The notes: generated from the letters alone by a model not told the origin. A stretch of DNA of 64,000 nt from Delphinapterus leucas (GCF_002288925.2 NW_022098069.1:69520758-69584757); one strand, 5' to 3'. Positions 46,086 through 57,565 are shown, counted from the stretch's first letter. Numbers and translations are program-made.

Positions 46086-46767
46086 CTCAGGAGTTAAAAG
46101 ATCCCAATAAGGCAGAGACACTCCTCTTGAATACTCAGTAGTTGGAAAGATAGGCAAGTGAAAGAAAAATCACAATAAAGCCTGATAAGTTTTATATTCC
46201 AGGCATCAAAGGGGGGCTAGGAAAGCATATACGTGGGACATCTTCTTTTATTAAAATGCATTAGAAAATTCTGAAATACCTTCATTCGTATGTTTGTTGG
46301 GTCATCTACATTTGCTTACAAAGGTATCCGGCATCGTTACTGTAGAAACGGGGAGGTAGCAAGATGAAACGCTTTCCAGTATAAAACATACTGCAAAAGA
46401 GAAGTCTGTAAGACTGGACTCTTTTTCCAAAATGATTTTCATATTGCTTTCCTATTCCTTTACCCTGGCTAAGAGAGAGATGTTTTAGAAGATGAAAGGG
46501 GATTTTAGGGACGTAAAGACAGTGTGGCCAACCATCAGGATATTTGCCTGCTTTGAAGAAACCATTTTGAAATAATGAGGCATAATTAATGTCAGTGTTT
46601 AGGATTATGTGAAAGTTTGCCAAGATACCTGGTGCAATTCTAATGGCCAGAAATGACAGCTTGATCACAGGTATGCCAAGTAGCCATCCCATGCCTCAAT
46701 GAATTTAGCAGTAAAATGAGATTAACTGTACGTGTCAAGTAATAAATTAGCCTACGATCACCACCAA
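46086..46767. other. Unassigned DNA between two MIRs
   Basis: Contains a minus-strand frame of 128 codons (46306-46692) with no recognisable family. No other feature. Confidence 0.35.
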
Positions 46768-46965
46768 GAATGGCCAGCCTTCATTTCGTGCCAGGAGCTA
46801 GTCTAAGGGCCTTGCAGTTTATTGAATCCTCACTGCAAACCTGGGGAGGTAGGTATTATTATCATCCCTGGCTTACTGATGAGGAAGTTGAGGCCCAGAG
46901 AGGTTAAACCATTTGCTGAATATCACACAGCTACGGAGTGTGAATCTGAACCCAACCATAGCGTT
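46768..46965 (-). mobile_element. MIR SINE, antisense (second of four)
   Basis: TTGAATCCTCACTGCAAACCTGGGG, AGGTAGGTATTATTATC, GAGGCCCAGAGAGGTTAA, TATCACACAGCTACGG. Confidence 0.86.
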
Positions 46966-46994
46966 GTGTCACTAAAACAAGCAAATAATTACCA

Positions 46995-47170
46995 CAGTGG
47001 AGTGGCTCCTATTGGCCTGGTGCAGCGCTAGGCACTTTCATGTGTCTAACCCCATGAAGGAAGTGTTGTGCTCGTACTACAGGTCAAGAAACTGAGACTC
47101 AAATAGGGTTAGGGAATTTTCCCAAGGGTATGTAAAACCAGGCCTGTCTGGATCCAAAGTCTATCCCTAC
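46995..47170 (-). mobile_element. MIR SINE, antisense (third of four)
   Basis: GTGCAGCGCTAGGCAC, CCCATGAAGGAAG, AAGAAACTGAGACTCAAATAGG, GGATCCAAAGTCTATCCC. Confidence 0.76.
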
Positions 47171-47309
47171 TAGTAACTCATTAAACTCTCTAAAACAGAA
47201 GGTGGAGTACTGTTTCCCTTTCCAGAATTGCCTTCCCCACCCCTGTTCTCCTTTGGTACTTTCCTTTCACTCTTTGTGCTTTTATGATACATGGCTCAAC
47301 AATGTGCAT

Positions 47310-47470
47310 AATATAAAACGTGGCAACATTTTCTGAGCCCAGATTAGGTGCTGGGCGTTGTGCTAAAAGTTGTTTCCCTTTAATTACCTCCTTTAATCCT
47401 CCCAGCAACCAAATATCACAGGTACTCTTCTCAGCACCATTTTATATATGAGGCCACTGAAGGTGAGAGG
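47310..47470 (-). mobile_element. MIR SINE, antisense (fourth of four)
   Basis: GATTAGGTGCTGGGCGTTGTGC, CCTTTAATCCTCCCAGCAACC, CACCATTTTATATATGAGG. Confidence 0.76.
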
Positions 47471-49394
47471 GATGCCCTTGGCAGCTGTTTTGCGAAGAGT
47501 CTGGTGATGCAGTTTTCCTGCGAGAAAATGGAGCATTTTAAAGCCTCACTGCATTCCCCTGACCCGGGAATAAATTAGCCAGCTTCAGAATGCTTTTAGT
47601 TCCTGAACCTTAAAAAACACGCAATCCTGTTTTAAAATTTGTTTTTGTTTTTTTGGAAGCAGGGTGGTTTGGAGTTGCATTCTTTGCGGTGTGTTTCTTG
47701 AAAAGTGCCATTGGGCTAATCTGGTTAATTCTGGCCACTTCCTCTTCCCCTGTCTTTCTGTGGCTCTGTCTTCTCAGGACGGCCACCGTTGGCTTGTGTC
47801 TACTGAAGGAACAAGTGGATGGGGGGTTGGGGGGGGGGGGGTGGGGGGGGGGCAGGGTGCTGGGGCCCTGGGAAACTCATTTGCATACTGCTTGTTACAA
47901 AGGCCGACCACATCCTGGTTAAGACAATGTGCTGGCCGATAAACAGACTGCATCCCCCAGTGTCTGCCTGGAGCTCTGCCAGCGTGTGGTCCGCCTTTGT
48001 CACAAGGTGCTGTTTATTCTGCCTGGAAGTCCAAGGACAGGACAACCCAGCTAAATGAACCTTTTATTCCTCCCATTCTCTGGCAGGAATTCCTTGGGTC
48101 AAAAATATTTATTAATATTAGATTAAGGGAGAGGCCTCCAGAATTCGCCAAAGAAGCTTCCCTCGCACTGTGGAAAACCTATAAAAGGTTTTGACCTTCC
48201 TTTCTGGCTATGAATGCTTTGGGGATTGGGGGAACTAGGGAACTTGGAAGATACAGTGCAAGCGCAACATAAAGATCAAGGTTTGCCAAGATTTTGTGTT
48301 GATAAATATTTATTTCCACATCTGTTTTCGATGTGCTCCCTTTCTCTTTTCCTTCCCTTCCCAACCCAACAACACCCAGACCAAAGGAAGTGGAGGCTTA
48401 AACAATTCACTGATGACTGCCGCACAGGTTGTTTAAGAATCTGGACAACAGAGTCCTAGTTTCTCCATTCTCCCTGCAATTTGGTAAATTAAAAAAAAAA
48501 GATTTTGAGATGCAGTCTCATTTATGGCAGTTAAGGTAAGAAATCTCTCTATGCGACCCTCTTATTGGTTTTTCTTTTTAACGCCCCTAAGAACAATTCA
48601 ACATTTCCTGCTCTGCTTAAAGTGTTTTCAAATCTAAACATGGGACGTATTTTAAGATAGCTTTTAACTGCCCATTTTATTGGTGACTGTTATCACTGAA
48701 AGGAAGGTACTCTGTGATACCCAAGTTGTTTTAATAGTTTTAATCAATAATTCCTATACACAGACTTTGTCTTGGGAGTAGAATACGCAGCTATTTCCTT
48801 TCTGCACTTACAGTGACCTCTTAAATATATGACAGCCCCTCATCTGTAGCTAGTTCCACATGTGTAGTGAAGACTTTCAGTAGAGTATTGACCTTACCTC
48901 CTGGAGGTCTTCATGGAGGATGTGGCTTGAGAGGATGTTGCTTGAGACAATGTTGCAGAACAGTTTGGAAAAGATGCCAGGTGGCATTTTGAAGGATTAC
49001 CACCACTTCTGATAAGGCCTCTGAAGAGATTTCTGGCAGCTGAAGAACAATAACGTGCTAGAGATTGATAATTTTGTGGTTTAGAAGCTAAATACTTGCA
49101 CGTGGTGAATATCAAGGTTGACCGTGAAGATGAAAATTAGACCTAGATAGAAAACCTTGTGAAGGATAGCCTATAGGGGAGACAGTTATCCGAACAACAT
49201 CAACTTTTCTAGATGAGGAAAGATCACTAAACTTTAGTGAATGGTTTTTTCCTTTTTTTACATCACACCAGTCCTCAAGATTCAGGGTCAGCTGCGGCTG
49301 GGAGTTTACCAAGGATGATAAGCTGATTTCTACTCCAAAGAGGCAGTTGTAAAAAGAGCAGCGTTGATCAAGGGGGCCTGTGACAGCGCCATGA
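47471..49394. other. Unassigned single-copy DNA with a G-rich tract
   Basis: No supported exon. A G-rich tract lies at 47821-47852. The rest shows no recognised repeat. Several short frames overlap the tract and are compositional. Confidence 0.4.
47821..47852 (+). repeat. G-rich tract with quadruplex potential
   Basis: Thirty-two bases that are all G except TT at 47827-47828 and one T at 47842, giving runs of 6, 13 and 10 G. Downstream GGG runs follow in GCAGGGTGCTGGGGCC. Confidence 0.92.
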
Positions 49395-49600
49395 GTCTTT
49401 GAATGAACACGCTTTCCTGTTTGTTGGCTGTGTGGCTTTGGGCATGTTTCTTAACCTATCTGAGCTTCAGTTTCCTCATCTGTAAAATAGAGATACGAAT
49501 ACCTACCTACTTTGTGGTGTTTGGTTGTGAGCAGTAGATATTTATAATATAACAAGGTCTGGCAAAACAGTCAGCCCTCAGCAAATACTATTTGTTTCCC
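49395..49600 (+). mobile_element. MIR SINE
   Basis: TGGCTGTGTGGCTTTGGGC, CTGAGCTTCAGTTTCCTCATCTGTAAAATAGAG, AATACCTACCTACTTTG. Confidence 0.82.
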
Positions 49601-52025
49601 TTCCTATCTCCCTCCCTTGCTCTCCTGTGTTTGCACTTGCTTAACAGGTACTTGAGGTTGGGTGTTTACTTCTTTGAGTCTCATTTCTAAAATGAGAACT
49701 TAATATTTCTAGGTCCCTCCTGCTTCTGAATTTGTATAGTGCCATGAAGTATGAAAGGAAATATTTGTAGTCCACTATCAGGGGTGTTAATCAACAAAGA
49801 CATGGTTTTTGCACGCTGAGATGCGCCACCGTCAGACGGTGCTGGGATGATTCCTCCTTTGTTCTGTTTAGTAGCATCTTCATACTGAATTTCACGGAAT
49901 CTTGGAGTTTGGCCATTTTCATACTCTCTTTGGAATTGTTGAGGATTCAAGTTGTGGGATGGTGAGCTCTCTGTTGGTAGAATAGTTACATATTCTACAG
50001 CCCTTCTCCAGTTTCTGGTTTTGCTCTGGAAGACCTTTAGCATCACAGAGCTGAGGAGATCCCTGAAGGTAAGAAATAGGTATTTTAGTCTCTGTAATCA
50101 TGGTGATCAACAGACTGCCAGGTAGGTGGTAGGTGCTGTCAGAGTTGTGAAATGAATAAATCAAGTTGATACCATTTACTGACCACCTACCTAAGCCAGA
50201 GGTTGCGCCAGAGCTTTATTTACAGGATTGTATTGATTACGATACGAATCAAGTACAAATCATGTAGCAATTTTTGTCTTATACTTTGGAAAGGTAGATG
50301 TAAGAAGGCTGTCCACTACCAGATTTCTTCACTCTGCTTTCCTGTATCCTCAGCCCCAGGGAACTCTGATGACGTGTCACACCTTGATCTGATATTTGAA
50401 AGGACTCTAGGCATTTAGAATGCATGTATTTTATTCCTTCGATATCCAGTGCCACAGTGTGATCTCCTCTCTAAGATGTTTCACGTCCTGCTGTAGCTGT
50501 AGCCTGTTCTTGTAGGATCCTGTGTGTTTTATGTCCTTTGTTGTTTCCAGAAGCCCCAGTTATCTCTGGATTATCTAAGGGACAGTGTTGTTATCTGGCT
50601 GGCAGCCTCTTGGAGATTTTATTGCTCTTTAGCATCACTACCGGAGGGTGGAAGACGGAAAGCAAAAAACGCTGAGACTCAAACCAGCGCATTTTGCTAC
50701 TGGGTTACAGTTCTGGTAAATGACTGGACCAGAAGAGAACATTGAAGTTGTACGGTTTCCATAGCCATTTGGCCCATTTCCCAAAGGTTTTGCTGGCCGG
50801 CGGGTTTGAGGCTAGGAAGTGGCTAGGGTGTGGTTTGTGGTTTCAGAGCTGGATGTTGCCTCTCTCCTCAGAAAAGATGGAATAAAGTCTATAGGTCATT
50901 CCTATGTTTGGAAAGCAGTTGACCAGATGTATACATATGGTTATCACTGGAACATCACATGCAGGGTTTGTGTGCCAGCAGTGTGGCTGGGTATAGAAGG
51001 TGGCATGAGGGCTGGTTGTGGTTGTTTTCATCCCAAGTTTTTTGACATTTGGGGCATGGGACAAAAGTATCTAGTTTTGGTTTGGCATTCTATGACTATC
51101 CACTGGGGTTATTTTTTCTTTCCTCCTCTTTTATGGGGTAGTTTAAAGTTTAGATTTTCTTTTTTTAACCACAGAATCTAATTTAATTGTGGTATTTAAA
51201 AAATTATTTTTTGTATATGCGCCCAGAGCTTTTTGGGTTATTGGTAAACTTTAAAAAAATACCACAGTGCATGTAAACATATATAATTTAAGAACAAGTG
51301 ATGACTGAGGCCTATGACATCCTTTGGAAAATTCTTACTCGAGAGCAGTTCTAATTAACAAGATATTTTCTGGTTTCCTTGTTGCATGCTTTATTAATAA
51401 TAATGCTGTTAGTCAGATAGAATCTTTTTTCCTCCTGGGATTTAATTTTTTCCTATTCCCTTTCTCAAGAAATAATTCTATTGCAATTATCTTTAATAAA
51501 AAAGTGGTAAACTTATGATAACAAACAACTAACATGATAGAGATAAGAACGATTGGATTTTTAAAAAGTAGGAATAGTGCAGATGTTCTTTTATAATAAA
51601 CTCACTGAAAAGGAACTACAGGGAAACCTCATTAAACTGCAATTGGTTTATGCAAAAGAACCTTACAATTTAAAGAATATGCTCTTACCCGCATTAACTA
51701 GATTCCCTAACTATTGCTGCTGTTGCTGTTGTTTTTAAATAAGGATATTGGATAACTCGCTTGGCTATTCAGAACTGTTTTGTTTTTCCTGTCATGTGAA
51801 TTCCAGGTTAAGACAGTTTCATTCTTTTAAGTAGTGAGGAGACTAATGTCTGAGTGAAATGCTGATAAAATTTGCTGCATATTTCTAACTGTGCTTTGGA
51901 CCACAGTGAACAAGAGTGGCTAGGCTGTGAAATTTTGGTATTCAGAGGAAATGGTGACCTGATTCTTTATTCTTCAACACGTCGGGGTCTAGGGAAGAAA
52001 ACGTTGTTGTGCTGAGGAAAGATGA
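49601..52025. other. Unassigned single-copy DNA
   Basis: 2.4 kb without a recognised gene or repeat. The frames of 119-120 codons (49687-50046 minus, 50819-51181 plus) lack family features. Confidence 0.4.
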
Positions 52026-52348
52026 GATTGCAGCTCAGCACCAAGATTGCAGCTTAGCTCTAAGACTGCAGCTCAGCACTAAGATTGCAGCTCAGCACTA
52101 AGACTGCAGCACAGCACCAAGATTGCAGCTCAGCACTAAGATTGCAGCTCAGCACCAAGATTGCAGCTCAGCTCTAAGACTGCAGCTCAGCACCAAGACT
52201 GCAGCTCAGCTCTAAGATTGCAGCTCAGCTCTAAGATTGCAGCTCAGCACCAAGACTGCAGCTCAGCTCTAAGATTGCAGCTCAGCTCTAAGATTGCAGC
52301 TCAGCACCAAGACTGCAGCTCAGCACCAAGATTGCAGCTCAGTTCTAA
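52026..52348 (+). repeat. 19-bp minisatellite, 17 units
   Basis: Seventeen contiguous 19-bp units of the form GATTGCAGCTCAGCACCAA. Variation is mostly at two sites, GATTG versus GACTG and GCACCAA versus GCTCTAA (or GCACTAA). Units 10-12 (52197-52253) and 13-15 (52254-52310) are identical triplets, a 57-bp higher-order repeat. Because 19 is not a multiple of 3, the open frame on this stretch repeats every 19 residues and is an artefact. Confidence 0.97.
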
Positions 52349-53155
52349 GATGTAAGATGCACACAGTGAGTGAATCTCTGGGTGCATGCACCATAGCGGT
52401 TGGTTGCCTTTTTAACTTCAGGCATGGAAATGTATTTGAGGTATTTATTTATTTTATTTTATTTGGCCAGGGAATTTGTGTTATAAAATTATTATAAACT
52501 TATTTAATTATTGTAAATGATTGTGTTAGCAAAATTATTTACCTCCATGTCAACTGATCGCTCGAAAATGAATTAAGCTTGTAATATTTCTTGGCGCTCT
52601 TTTATGCTGTAGCCCTAGAAATTGAGAACTTCTCAAGGCTTTGAGAAAGTTATACTTGATACAACAGAGCAACATACAGTGCTAGTGTCAGCATAATTTC
52701 TGGAAATCCTTCCTACAATACCAAAGAATTTAAAAGTATGTTTACTTTGTAAGTGCTAAAAATAGTGTCTAAAACATGGATAGCAGCTGTTTATTGATGT
52801 TATTATGAGAAATAATAAAATGCATAGGAAAACAAGATACTTACAATGTATATTTACTTAATGTTCAGTACATGTAAGCCTGAACTCACTCTCTAGCACA
52901 GGAGTTTTAGTATGTTCCAGGATGGTATGTCTCTCCTGTTGAAAGGCTGTCTTCCCCAGACACCACTTCCTTGGAAAGAGGTTTTGTGTGTGATAATATG
53001 GTAGTGGATCAGAGTATTAGCCGCCTTTGCTATGGCGTGACCACCACTCTTTTAAACATTTTTCTGCCCAACTTAATGTGCATCAGGGTTGGGGAAAGAG
53101 GTGGCAGTAATAGGTTATCATAAATATTAGAGAGAGATTGATCTTTCACAGTGAA
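52349..53155. other. AT-rich unassigned DNA
   Basis: No gene or repeat recognised. Confidence 0.4.
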
Positions 53156-53170
53156 GTATTGTTAGTCCTT

Positions 53171-53381
53171 TTTTTTTTTTTTTTTTTGCGGTACGCGGGC
53201 CTCTCACTGTTGTGGCCTCTCCCGTTGCGGAGCACAGGCTCCCGTACGCGCAGGCTCAGCGGCCATGGCTCACGGGCCCAGCCACTCCGCGGCAGGTGGT
53301 ATCTTCCCGGACCGGGGCACGAACCCGCGTGCCCTGCATCGGCAGGCGGACTCTCAACCACTGCACCACCAGGGAAGCCCC
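53171..53381 (-). mobile_element. CHR-type SINE with TSD of 14-15 bp, antisense
   Basis: Young form, GCGGTACGCGGGCC to CCACCAGGGAAGCCCC. The TSD is GTATTGTTAGTCCTT (53156-53170) and GTATTGTTAGCCTT (53382-53395). The head has GGCAGGTGGTATC where other copies have GGCATGTGGGATC. Confidence 0.95.
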
Positions 53382-53395
53382 GTATTGTTAGCCTT

Positions 53396-53794
53396 GAATG
53401 TGTGGCTGAAGGAAGCTGTAGGACTTCTAGCCTCTTCTCCTAGGTCCTCATTCTGCTCAGGATGGTCAATGTCTGTTGTGGAATATCCTCTAAACTGGAG
53501 AAAGGCTTAATGACCTTTTGTAGTTCTTAATTCAGTTCTTTCTATGTCACCAAGTTGTCAAGGAGCAACTTTACCATGATGTCTAAACTTTTCAATTTTT
53601 AAAGTATAAATAGTCATAGTAAGTTAATAGTAAGAGATTTTAGAAAAAAAAATAAGTTAAGAAAAATGAGTAGAATTTTGCAAAGTAGTTTAGCTGACTC
53701 AAGATTTATAAAATCCACATTGTGGGTTCTTAGGGAGTATTAAACAGTGTTGGATAATAGTATGGACCTCCATCTAGTTTGGAATGCTAATGAA
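53396..53794. other. Unassigned DNA
   Basis: Nothing recognised. Confidence 0.4.
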
Positions 53795-54005
53795 AGAAAC
53801 TGATGTTTATTGGTTGCCTGCTATGAACCAGGAACCTTGCAGGGTCCTTATATGTACTTGTGTATTTAATCCCTTGAGGTGGTCTTACTAGGTCTATTTT
53901 AAAGATGCAGTAACTGAGATCTGTAAAACTTTAACCAAGTTTCCCAGGTCACACAAGTAGTAAGTGGCAAGCCATCTTTCGTGAAAACCCATGCCTACAG
54001 TCTGT
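53795..54005 (-). mobile_element. MIR SINE, antisense
   Basis: TGATGTTTATTGGTTGCCTGC, TATTTAATCCCTTGAGGTGG, CCCAGGTCACACAAGTAG. Confidence 0.76.
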
Positions 54006-54149
54006 TTTTCTAGAATTCCTAGGTCTGAGCTGCTAGTGAAATAGATGAATCTGGTAAATTTATAGCCTTAGATATTTAAGTAAATTCCCTATGGGTGCAA
54101 TTATAAAGCAGCATTCCACTCGACACAGATATTTACATACTCATTCCCA

Positions 54150-54540
54150 TCTGCCTCTCCTCTAATCAGTCAACTAGCCTGGTCCTGGGATTCCTCCTCC
54201 ATGAAGTATATTAGATTGATCTTCTCCTCTCTATTGCAAAAGCTAAAATGCTATTCAGGCCCTTCAAACTTATCACTTGAATGGTTAACTGGTAAATTAA
54301 TATACTGAACCACCACTTCCCTTAAGTCATCCAGTGTCTCCCGATTGCCAGCAAATAGGTCAAAACTCCTAAGGACGGCATTGAAGGATTTATATCATCT
54401 GTCTCCAGATTGCCTTTTCAGAATCCTCTACCACCACCCCTATATCGGGACCTGGATCCAGTGTTGCCAAGTGGTCTCCCTACATCTCTACCTGGGCGTG
54501 ATGCTGTTTCTCCTGCCTGTTCACTGCTTAATAAATTGAC
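54150..54540 (+). mobile_element. L2 LINE fragment
   Basis: CATCCAGTGTCTCCCGATTGCC, AGGTCAAAACTCCTAAGGACGG, TATATCATCTGTCTCCAG match the L2 coding region. Confidence 0.62.
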
Positions 54541-54639
54541 CATTTTGACTCCAGTTCAGATCCTAGTTCTTTTCTAAAGCTGCCGTATTTCTGAGGTCTA
54601 GAGGTCTTTCTTACTTAGGCCACCTCTTGTTAAACCAAT

Positions 54640-54910
54640 CATTTGGCCATAACCACTTACTGCGAGGCACTGAGAAGAGAACCGGTTTGACTATGACCCT
54701 TTTACTTATTGTCTGTGTGACCTTTGGCAGGCCATTTAATATATAAGACTCAGTTTCCTTAAATATGAAATGGGTTATGGTTCGGAACTATCCCCATTTG
54801 ACCTCCCATGGGGAAGCTTCTTTTCTTTATGGCTCAGTTCCTAAAGTTGTAACATGGAGATAATAAGAGTAACTAACAGAATTGGTGTGACAATTAACTG
54901 TGCATTAATC
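54640..54910 (+). mobile_element. Possible MIR pieces
   Basis: TTGTCTGTGTGACCTTTGGCAGG, GACTCAGTTTCCTT and GGAGATAATAAGAGTAAC are MIR landmarks. This may be one diverged copy or two. Confidence 0.5.
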
Positions 54911-54963
54911 AGGATGAGTGAGGTTATTTTACCAGAAAAACCAAACCCAAATCTTAGTGTTTT

Positions 54964-55349
54964 TTGTTTTTTTAAAAAAATTTATTTATTTTTGGCTGAG
55001 TTGCGTCTTTGTTGCTACGCGCGGGCTTACTCTACTTGCGGCGAGTGGGGTCTACTCTTCGCTGCAGTGCACAGGTTTCTTATTGCGGTGGCCTCTCTTG
55101 TTGCGGAGCCGGGCTCTAGGTGTGCGGGCTTCAGTAGTTGTGGCACGAGGGCTCAGTAGTTGTGGCACGAGGGCTCAGTACTTGTGGCTCACGAGCTCTA
55201 GAGCCCGGGCTCTAGAACGCAGGCTCAGTAGTTGTGGCGCATGGGTTTCGATGCTCCACGTAATGTGGGATCTTCCCAGACCAGGGCTCGAACCCATGTC
55301 CCCTGCATCGGCAGGCAGATTCTTAACCACTGCGCCACCAGGGAAGCCC
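54964..55349 (-). mobile_element. Long CHR/Bov-tA-like SINE with 14-bp TSD, antisense
   Basis: Starts with a T/A-rich tail and TATTTTTGGCTGAGTTGCG, ends ACTGCGCCACCAGGGAAGCCC. The direct repeat AATCTTAGTGTTTT occurs at 54950-54963 and 55350-55363. The body is about 385 bp, longer than its relatives, because of a 22-bp internal repeat in three tandem copies (55131-55196) and a 20-bp perfect palindrome (55197-55216). Confidence 0.95.
55131..55196 (-). repeat. 22-bp internal tandem repeat, three copies
   Basis: Units at 55131-55152 and 55153-55174 are identical and begin TCAGTAGTTGTGGCACGAG. The third (55175-55196) begins TCAGTACTTGTGG and is diverged. They lie within the SINE body. Confidence 0.95.
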
Positions 55350-55363
55350 AATCTTAGTGTTTT

Positions 55364-55934
55364 AAAACCACAAAATTTTATTTCTTGCTCACACTCCGTG
55401 TCCATATCAGGCTGGCAGGAACTCTGCTCTACAATGTTCATATTCAGGGACCTTGAATGTTCATATTGCTGGAACTGTCACTAACTGGAATAGCACAGTC
55501 AATGTGGCAAGAGGAAGGGGATGGAGTGAGCTGTGCATTAGTTCTTAGAGCTGCTGCTCAGAAGTGATATGCATTTCAATAGCCAAAGCAAATCTCATGC
55601 CCCAGCTAACTTCAAAGAGGCAGGGAGGAACAATCCCACCGAGTGCTCAGAAGAACGAGGCCCAGAGTCATCTGGGAATGGCACTAATCATGGTCTTACC
55701 TTGTGTCATGGGGCCATTTTCTCATGGTACAGTTCATGTTTTATCTGCCCTTCTATGACATAGGCTCCTTGGTTTCAGAATGAGGGCTGTGTTTCCTGCC
55801 CTCCTTTCCCTACAATGGTCAGCATAGATCCTCAGTACATGTTTCACTGAATAGAGGACTACGCCAAGTGGTTTCTCCCCAATGCTAGGGAGCATTTTAG
55901 GTTTTAAGTCCCAGGATTTGCTTTTGTATGACGA
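55364..55934. other. Unassigned DNA between two inverted SINEs
   Basis: No gene recognised. It lies between the antisense SINE at 54964 and the sense SINE at 55949. Confidence 0.4.
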
Positions 55935-55948
55935 AAAGTCTTAGGTAG

Positions 55949-56129
55949 AATGACTTCTCTGGTGGCGCAGTGGTTAAGACTCCACGTTCCCAGAGCAGGG
56001 GGCCCAGGTTCGATCCCTGGTCAGGGAACTAGATCCCACGTGCATGCTGCAACTGAGTTCGCATGCCACAACAAGGAGCCTGCGTGTTTCAACTAAGACC
56101 TGGTACAACCAAGTAAATTAAGAAAAAAG
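55949..56129 (+). mobile_element. Older CHR-family SINE with 14-bp TSD, sense
   Basis: GACTTCTCTGGTGGCGCAGTGG, GTTCGATCCCTGGTCAGGG, CTGCAACTGAGTTCGCATGCC, A-rich tail. The TSD AAAGTCTTAGGTAG is at 55935-55948 and 56130-56143. Confidence 0.95.
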
Positions 56130-56143
56130 AAAGTCTTAGGTAG

Positions 56144-56699
56144 CATTTACGTAATGCAGAACCAAGGTGAGGTCTCTGAAAGACCTTACTGTCTCCTGCT
56201 GTCTTTTTGCTTGAGCCATATGGAAATCTAGAGTGCGGACTTGGTGCATCAAGAGAAGTGCTCCTTTGAAATGTCACTTCCTTTTCTAAAGAACCGTTGC
56301 CAAAGGCCAGGATTAATTTCTAATTTTCAGGTGAAATTTTCAGTTGAAGATCACCTGCTGGGTAGTCTGAAGTCGTATTATCAACATCTTATTTGCTTTT
56401 TCTTTTCTAATTATGTAAGACATTTATATTTGTTATGGAAAAGTTAGCAAATATAGATGGACAGAAAGAAAAAAAACCATAAAAGGGAAAATTACCCCAA
56501 AGAAAACCATCTTATTTCTCATCTTGAGTTAATATCTTTTAAACAAAACACCATATACTCTTTCATTGCTGTAGTGAATGTTTCTTACAACACTGATCAA
56601 TTAACATACTGTGTTATAGTTTCTGTCACTACACTGTAAATTTACAGACAGTAAATTTACATCATGAGCTTGGCCTGATGTTTTCAAAGAAATTCCTTT
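56144..56699. other. Unassigned DNA
   Basis: No feature recognised. Confidence 0.4.
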
Positions 56700-57345
56700 T
56701 TATTAAACAAATTTTAAACAATACATAACAACTGTCTTTCTCTGACTTAGAATTACAAATCCCAGATGCAAGCATGGCTTTTTAAAAGTCACGAAAACAA
56801 TCTTTAAGTAAACAAAAAGAAGTGGGTTGCAAGGAAGCGGTTCCATGAGTCTGTGGCTTGATGTGCTCCAGGGATGAGAGAGGCATTACTAAAAAATCAA
56901 GATGCTCTGAAAGAAATGGGCAAAGGGGCGTCTCCTCTCTTGTTGGGGGCCCTTGACAGGGTGCCAAGATTGGAAAATGAGTAACTTTACTGCTGTCAGA
57001 GCCATTGGAGGAGCCCGAAACGCGGAAGTCCGTGTTCCAGGCATCCACTGCCTTTGGTCTATTTGATCAGCAACCTCAAACTGTAAGTCAGAGAGCTGGC
57101 TGGCCGCGGGGAGAAGAGGTGCTGGCGGGCGTTGCCTCTGATCTGACGCCATGATGCTTTTCTCCCATGGCCACCCTTGGATCAGAACCTCAGTGGGTAA
57201 ATGGTGTGATCTTTTTGGGAGACTGGATCCCTGTTCTCTCAGGGCCTCTTCTCTCCTCCCGGCCAGTGGGGAGAATTTACTGCCTTCAATTCCTCTTAGA
57301 GAGGACACGTTGTGGGCTGGATTCGGGGGTACTAGCCTCACTGCG
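56700..57345 (-). other. Candidate minus-strand transcribed unit or exon, unproven
   Basis: The region is GC-richer than its surroundings and carries two overlapping minus-strand frames, 150 codons (56889-57341) and 88 codons (56782-57048). The longer includes an internal start with MASDQRQRPPAPLLPAAS. Downstream on the minus strand lies AATAAA, near 56,700. I do not recognise the protein. It has no A-tail and no clear splice sites. It could be an old processed pseudogene, a non-coding RNA or nothing. Confidence 0.2.
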
Positions 57346-57424
57346 TAGACATCGCACGTTGAGACTGATTAAATCAACACAGAAATGGTATATGAAATGA
57401 AATGAAAACGTAAGCTGAGGGGCC

Positions 57425-57565
57425 TGGGTAAGATGACAACCAATATTTGTTTAATGCATTATAAGACAGTGTCATTATTACTGTTATTAACTCCGTCTTA
57501 TAGACAAGGAAATTGAGGCAAGCAGAGGTTAAGACTCTTGCCCCAAATTACATGAAAATGATTTC
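57425..57565 (-). mobile_element. MIR fragment, antisense
   Basis: AATATTTGTTTAATGC, TTATAGACAAGGAAATTGAGGC, GGTTAAGACTCTTGCCCC. Confidence 0.65.

Noticed and set aside
52026..52348. CRISPR-like array
   Set aside because: Units are contiguous with no spacers, and this is mammalian DNA.
52161..52355. Repetitive peptide frame
   Set aside because: It is the minisatellite read through. The 19-residue period follows from the 57-bp frame cycle, not from a protein repeat.
54918..55484. Plus-strand frame of 188 codons
   Set aside because: It is the antisense reading of the long SINE at 54964-55349.
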